From contig OX393550.1 of NCBI GenBank assembly GCA_947650365.1, positions 118,310,874 to 118,374,873 on the forward strand: DNA of 64,000 nucleotides, in the 5' to 3' direction. The translations under genes were made by a program, and so were the position numbers. Under the pieces are notes generated by a model. It saw nothing but the letters and a program-made list of their open reading frames with translations, had not been told where the DNA came from and made no database searches. Position 1 is the stretch's first letter. Every line of letters starts with the position of its first letter. Source of the stretch: Chamaelirium japonicum. Taxonomy: Eukaryota; Streptophyta; Magnoliopsida; Liliales; Melanthiaceae. Positions 59,272 to 64,000 of the stretch are shown here, piece after piece.

Positions 59272-61310
59272 AAATATTCTACAAGTCCAAGGCCCAGCCC
59301 TTGGTATCCAAAGAAAGTACAAAGCGACCAATGCTTCGGCACATTTAATAAGCCCAAGGTCCAGCCCTTGGCACTCGAAGAAAGTCCGAAGCGACCAACG
59401 CTTCGACACATTCAACAAGCCCAAGGCCCAGCCCTTGGCACTTGAAAGTCCAAGGTGACCAACGCTTCGGCACATTCAACAAGCCCAAGGCCCAGCCATT
59501 GACACTCAAAGAATGTCTGAAGTGTCCAACAGTTTTGCACATTCAACAAGACCAAGGCCCAGTCCTTGGCACTTGAAGAAAGTCCGAAGCGTCCAATGCT
59601 TCGGCACCTTCAACAAGCCCAAGGCCCAATCCTTGGCACTCAAAGAAAGTCCGAAGTGTCCAATGCTTTGGCATATTCAACAAGCCCAAGGCCTATCCCT
59701 TGGCACTCGAAGAAAGTGTGAAGTGTCCAACTCTTCGGCACATTCAACAAGTCCAAAGTCCATTCCTTGGCACTCATAGAAAGTCCGAACCGTCCAACAT
59801 TTTGGTATATTCAACAAGCCCAAGGACCAGCCCCTTGGTACTCAAAGAAAGTTCGAAGCGTCTTAACGCTTCAGCACATTCACCAAGCCCAAGGCCCAGC
59901 CCTTACCACTCGAAGAAAATCCGAAGCGTCCAACACTTCGGCACATTCAACAAGCCCAAGGCCCAGCCCTTGGCACTTAAAGAAAGTTCGAAGCGCCTAA
60001 TGCTTCGGCATATTCAACAAGCCCAAGGCACAGTCCTTGGCACTCGAAGAATGTTCGAAGCGTCCAACACGTCGTCACATTCAACAAGCCAAAGGTCTAG
60101 CTTAGCACTCAAAGAAAGTCCGCAGCGCCCAACGCTTCGTCACAGTCAACAAGTCCAAGGCCCAGCCCTTGGTACTCGAATAAAGTCCGAAGCGCCTACA
60201 CTTGGGCACAGTCAACAAGTCCATGGCACTCAAAGAAAAGTCCGAACCGTCCAACGTTTTGGCATGTTCAAAGAAAACAAGGCTCAGCCCTTAGCACTCA
60301 AAGAAAGTCCAAAGCGTCTAATGCTTTAGGACATTCAACAAGCCCAAGGGCCAGTCCTTGGCACTTGAAGAAAGTCCGAAGCGTCAAACGCTTCGGCACA
60401 TTCAACCAGACCAAGGCCCATCCTTTGGAACTCGAAGAAAGTTCGAAGCGCCCAACGGTTCAGTACATTCAACAAGTCCAAGGCCAAGCCCTTGGCACTC
60501 AAACAAAAGTTTGAAGCGTCAAACGCTATGGCACATTCAACAATCCCCAGGCCCATCCTTTAGCACTGGAAAAAAGTCTGAAGCGTCCAACGCTTTGACA
60601 TATTCAACAAACCCAAGGCCCAGCCCTTGGCACTTAAAGAAAGTCTGAAGCGTCCAATGCTTCAGCACATTCAACATGCCCAAGGCCCAGCCCTTGGCAC
60701 TCAAAGAAAGTCTGAAGCATCCAATTCTTCGGCACATTCAACAAGTCCAAGGCCCATCTCTTGGCATTCGAAGAAAGTCCAAAGCGCTCAAAGCTTTGGC
60801 ACATTCAATAAATCCAAAGCCCAAAGAAAAGTACGAAGCGTCCAACGCTTTGGCACATTCAACAAGCCCAAGGTCCAACCCTTGGCACTCGAAGAAAATC
60901 CAAAGTGTCAAACGCTTTAGTACATTCAACAAGCCAATGGCCCAGCCCTTGGCACTCGAAGAAAGTCCGAAGCATCCAACGCTTCGGCACATTCAACAAA
61001 CCCAAGGCCCAACCATTGGCACCCAAAGGAAAGTCCGAAGCGTCCAATGCTTCGGCACATTCAACAAGCCCAAGGCCCAGCCCTTGGCACTCGAAGAAAA
61101 GTCCGAAGCGTATAACTCTTTGACACATTCAACAAGCCCAAGGCCCAGCCCTTGGCACTTGATGAAAGTCCAGAGCATCCAACTCTTCTGCACATTCAAC
61201 AAGCCCAAGGCCCAATTCTTTGCACTCGAAGAAAGTCCGAGGCGTTCAACGCTTTGACATATTCAATAAGCCCAAGGTCTATCCCTTGGCATTCGAAGAC
61301 ACTCGAAGGC
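59272..61310 (+). repeat. Satellite-like array B, about 67-bp units
   Basis: About 30 units of CCAAGGCCCAGCCCTTGGCA, CTCGAAGAAAGTCCGAAGCG, TCCAACGCTTCGGCACATTC, AACAAG. Each unit contains two self-complementary segments: CCAAGG/CCTTGG and CGAAGCG/CGCTTCG. The unit lacks stops in most frames, so it produces long meaningless frames on both strands. It begins where array A ends, but the units are unrelated. Confidence 0.95.
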
Positions 61311-61486
61311 ACTTTAAGACATTTTCAAACAAGTCTTGGGAGTTCCGAACAACATTCAAACAACCATTCAAGATATTTCAACACTATTCAATCAGAACAT
61401 TCAATATACATTCGAAGACAAGTCATCCAAGTCAGAAAGGTGATCTTTACTATCAAAGCAAAAGATTACAAGACTCAAGTATAAAC

Positions 61487-61843
61487 TCAAAAAGAGAAAA
61501 AGATACAAGCTGCCCTGAGGCTTGTTGATGCCAGACTCCTTCGAAGACTGATCTCCAGCACATCTCGCCGCAAGGCTACGTCCTCACTCACAGTCTTCAT
61601 CAGGCTAGCATTGTCTACCTCGAGTTGCTTGATCTTCTTCTCTAGAGTGGCATGGGAGGTAACTTCAGCGCTAAATCGAGCCTTCAGCTCTTCAATAGAA
61701 GCTCGAGTTGCTTCCAGCTCTAAGCAATGAGCATCAAGACAGCTTTGGAGTGAGTCCATCAGGACCCGAGCCTTAGCCGCCTCGTGCTTCACTACTAGAG
61801 CCTTGTCTCGAGCGACTAACAACTCCGCCGTCCTCTCAGACAA
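61487..61843 (-). pseudogene. Antisense coiled-coil frame in the Tat element
   Basis: A minus-strand frame of 118 residues with a strong heptad pattern (CLELEATRASIEELKARFSA, HATLEKKIKQLEVDNASL). It is probably the C-terminal end of an antisense ORF that extends to higher coordinates (63983-62820) and is now interrupted by the Cassandra TRIM. Antisense ORFs between integrase and 3' LTR are known from several Tat elements. The frame is a remnant; its function in the family is not established. Confidence 0.55.
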
Positions 61844-62320
61844 AAGCTGTGATATGGTGTCAGTCTTGGCCCATTATTCCAGGCGAGCACTTTTCTGGGC
61901 TATGCAGATCAAGCCAAAATATTGCAACAAGAAGACAACAGTCAGCAAACTTCAAGTCAAGACAGACTATGCTAAGTGGGGGATACATTTACCAAGTCCG
62001 CAACATCCTCAGCTAAGGTCTCCGAGTCGACTTTGTAGGCTTTGATAAGACGACGCAAAACAACAATATAGAATCATGGGTTGAGCTAAGTAGCCAACTC
62101 GTCCTGCGTCTCTTGGGCCTTTGGTTTCTCTGCCTCTATCTTGTGACGACCAAGATCCAATAACCAATAGCCAAGACTCCTGAGACTGGGATGCCAAGAT
62201 GGATGAGGTGAGGTGAGGTGTACAAGGCCACGAGTTGGCCCCACATCGCTTGGAGAGAAGGAGATCATGAGCTACTTATATAATTTTCCCTCTCAAACAT
62301 AGAAGATGTGTTTTAAAATC

Positions 62321-62415
62321 GTGCGCCGCTACAGATTTTGTAAGAACTCCATAGTTAAGCGTGCTCGGGCGAGAGTAGTACTAGGATGGGTGACCCCTGG
62401 GAAGTTCTCGTGCGG
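62321..62415 (+). promoter_or_regulatory. 5S rRNA-derived segment in Cassandra LTR 1
   Basis: Matches plant 5S rRNA from about its first third onward: AAGAACTCCATAGTTAAGCG, then GGGCGAGAGTAGTACTAGGA, then TGGGTGACCCCTGGGAAGTT. The internal Pol III promoter boxes are intact: box A AGTTAAGCGTGC (62353-62364) and box C AGGATGGGTGACC (62383-62395). It is not a 5S gene, because the 5' part has diverged and no terminator cluster follows. Confidence 0.88.
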
Positions 62416-62668
62416 GCACGGGCAAAGCGGACAATATCTTGTGTGTTCAGGACGGATGTTACAAAATGATATCAGAGTCGGTTCTTCTCGCTATGGGGGG
62501 GTCTAACCCTATATGAGACTGGGATGCCAAGATGGATAAGGTGAGGTGAGGTGAGGTGAGGTGAGGTGTACAAGGCCACAAGTTAGCCCCACATCGCCTG
62601 GAGAGAAGGAGATCCTGAGTTACTTATATAATTTCCCCTCTCAAACATAGAAGACGCATTTTAAAACC

Positions 62669-62765
62669 GTGCGTCACTATGGATTTCGTAAGAACTCCGT
62701 AGTTAAGCGTGCTCGGGTGTGAGTAGTACTAGGATGGGTGACCCCCTGTGAAGTTCTCGTGCGAG
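62669..62765 (+). promoter_or_regulatory. 5S rRNA-derived segment in Cassandra LTR 2
   Basis: Second copy with the same layout: box A AGTTAAGCGTGC (62701-62712) and box C AGGATGGGTGACC (62731-62743), both unchanged relative to LTR 1 although the flanks differ. Confidence 0.88.
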
Positions 62766-62819
62766 CATGGGCAAAGCGGATAATATCTTGTATGTTCGGG
62801 GTGGATGTTATATATCTCC

Positions 62820-63983
62820 ACCTCCATGGCGGCCGACCTCTTCGCCTTGGCAGCTCAAAGAAGAAGGCACTCAGTCTTTCAGCCATAGCCGGTGAAGCAT
62901 CATGTCCCTCCTTCTATGAAACCTCAGCTCTAGGGGTACCTGCATGCGTAGAGCAGATCGATCAATTCAATGACAGCGAAGAAGCAATGCTACAGGAGTC
63001 AAAGTAGGAGCACTCACCGGGCACTGCCTTGTCAATGGTAGGTTGATTCTGATTGAGTGGGGAGTGAGTGGAGGATGTCTCCTCTACACCCTTTCCCTTC
63101 ACCAGGTTAGCCAATTTGGTAGTCATCGCTGCCGCCAACCCAACTGGCTCAAGAATCATCGACTCCTCTTCATCGGCCCTCGGAGGGGTGACACCAGCTC
63201 CACCCCGACCCTGAAGATAGGGTTGTCAAGATTGAGGGAGGACTCTTATGAAGGCTCCTTCCCCCCTTCCCCCTCTTTAGTCCCCTTCTTCTTCTTCTTC
63301 TTCGATGACCGTCACCGAACAACCTTGAATTCATAGCCCATCTTGGCCTGCTTCGTCCCTTCCTGGAACTCCTCCTCCAAGGCCTTTTCCATTTGGCGAG
63401 GCTGAGGGTCAGCATCCACTGCTACCCTAGCTCTCCCCGCAGCCTCGGCTTCCTCCTTCTCCTATTCCTCTTCCTCTTCTTCCTCCTCCTCTTCCCTTGA
63501 CTCCTCTTCACTTGAGCTCTCCACGTGGGTGCTCAACTTTTCAATTTCTTCCAGGTTTAGGAGAGGAGGGGACTTTGGCTTCTTCGTTCCCTTAGCTCGC
63601 TTCGAGGCTTGGCTTGACCCGGTAACGATCTTCTCCACGACCGGGGTGAGCCTCGCCTTCTTGGAGAAGAACTTTCGCTAAACGTACGTTTTGTGGGGCC
63701 ACTTCTTCACCATCCAAGTCGAACGGTCGCTCACCAGATACTTGTCCGCCCACTTCTTGTCCTTGTAATCCGAGTACACGGTATCATTATCCGTGTACTG
63801 GAGAGGCAGAAGATGGAGAAGGTTCGCCCCCCCGAACCAAACCGAGCAGAACCTGAATTGTCTCCAGGAGCGTGTCCTGTAGGTCAACTCCATGAATATA
63901 TTATCGATAGCGGCCACCCACTCTGACATCCAAGATCTTTCTCCCCTGGGCATGTAGCGCAGCACCTCCTCGGCCACTACCAA
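62820..63983 (-). pseudogene. Antisense ORF remains of the Tat element
   Basis: The minus-strand frame 63678-63983 (FGGANLLHLLPLQYTDNDTV, then RSTWMVKKWP) resembles the plant 'putative gypsy type transposon' protein (Transposase_28). It continues into an acidic Glu-rich stretch (63440-63520), a Lys/Arg-rich part and, beyond the Cassandra insertion, the coiled coil at 61487-61843. The region is broken. Alternatively it could be the N-terminal ORF of a separate element in opposite orientation. It runs off the window edge. Confidence 0.45.
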
Positions 63984-64000
63984 CTTGATCGCTTTCGGGA

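Larger units (their letters stand above)
62181..62812 (+). mobile_element. Cassandra-type TRIM with 5S rRNA-derived LTRs
   Basis: Two LTRs (62181-62463 and 62514-62812) enclose only 50 bp. The first LTR ends GGATGTTACA and is followed directly by ATGATATCAGAGTCGG, a Met-tRNA primer-binding site. Each LTR carries a 5S rRNA-like segment. These are the defining features of Cassandra. No coding capacity is expected. The LTRs differ at roughly a tenth of positions and in the number of GAGGT repeats, so it is an old insertion. A target duplication is not clear. Confidence 0.88.
51050..64000 (+). mobile_element. Large Tat/Ogre-type Ty3/gypsy element, broken, runs off the window
   Basis: Parts in order: 5' LTR (about 51050-51658), primer-binding site, gag, protease, RT, RNase H, a second (archaeal-type) RNase H, integrase, two satellite-like arrays, and antisense coding remains. 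The extra RNase H after the first and the long 3' part with antisense coding sequence are features of the Tat lineage. The coding part is a fossil with many breaks. The 3' LTR is not in the window, so no LTR age is possible; the decay suggests an old insertion. A Cassandra TRIM is nested in it. The left LTR boundary is approximate. Confidence 0.8.

Noticed and set aside
59700-61257. Frames of 209 and 193 codons on the plus strand and several on the minus strand
   Set aside because: They lie wholly inside the 67-bp array, whose unit happens to lack stops in most frames. The predicted proteins are only the repeat read in rotating frames.
57735-61310. CRISPR array
   Set aside because: Repeats are directly adjacent without unique spacers, units are 67 and 197 bp, and the context is a plant retrotransposon.
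62321-62765. Two 5S rRNA genes
   Set aside because: The 5' third is diverged, no T-run terminator follows, and the two copies sit inside LTRs with a Met-tRNA primer site between them, which identifies Cassandra.

Overview
The window is nuclear DNA from a flowering plant with a repeat-rich genome. Ty3/gypsy and Ty1/copia elements, plant L1-type LINEs, a Cassandra-type TRIM, hAT-like and foldback MITEs, long (GA)n and (TA)n tracts and plant gene fragments (patellin, SCAMP, inositol polyphosphate 5-phosphatase) all point to this. The species cannot be named. I see no complete host gene, no tRNA gene, no functional rRNA gene and no CRISPR array.

Layout from left to right. 1-2020 is intergenic with a LINE 3' end. 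2021-7625 is an old, broken Ty3/gypsy element with both LTRs. 7626-14370 holds LINE 3' fragments, two small TIR elements, a copia tail and a GC-rich block with a TATA box and weak gypsy-type coding remains. 14370-18365 is three successive near-palindromic foldback repeats. 18366-24850 holds MITE-like repeats, a LINE 3' end with RNase H and a broken minus-strand copia element. 24857-25300 is a foldback MITE set between TA tracts. 25301 to about 30100 looks like a minus-strand Helitron that has collected exon pieces from at least three host genes. 31069-32242 is GA-rich with tandem duplications. 32243-42291 is a young Athila-like element with 2.3 kb LTRs, a GTCGC target duplication and one open gag-protease frame, but no recognisable polymerase or integrase. 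42925-43324 is a second copy of the TA-targeting MITE. 44150-50270 holds a LINE with ORF1 but no visible ORF2, a copia gag piece, another LINE tail, a hAT-like MITE nested in an older TIR element, a foldback repeat and a chromovirus tail. From about 51050 to the window end lies a large, old, broken Tat/Ogre-type gypsy element. Its 3' untranslated part carries two different satellite-like arrays (197 bp and about 67 bp units), followed by antisense coding remains into which a Cassandra TRIM with 5S rRNA-derived LTRs has inserted.

The genes do not form a host pathway. The window records transposable-element history: nesting, microsatellite targeting, exon capture, satellite birth inside a retrotransposon, and a young non-autonomous LTR element that would depend on a partner elsewhere. 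All domain calls come from reading translations by eye. Ages are estimates from counted LTR differences.
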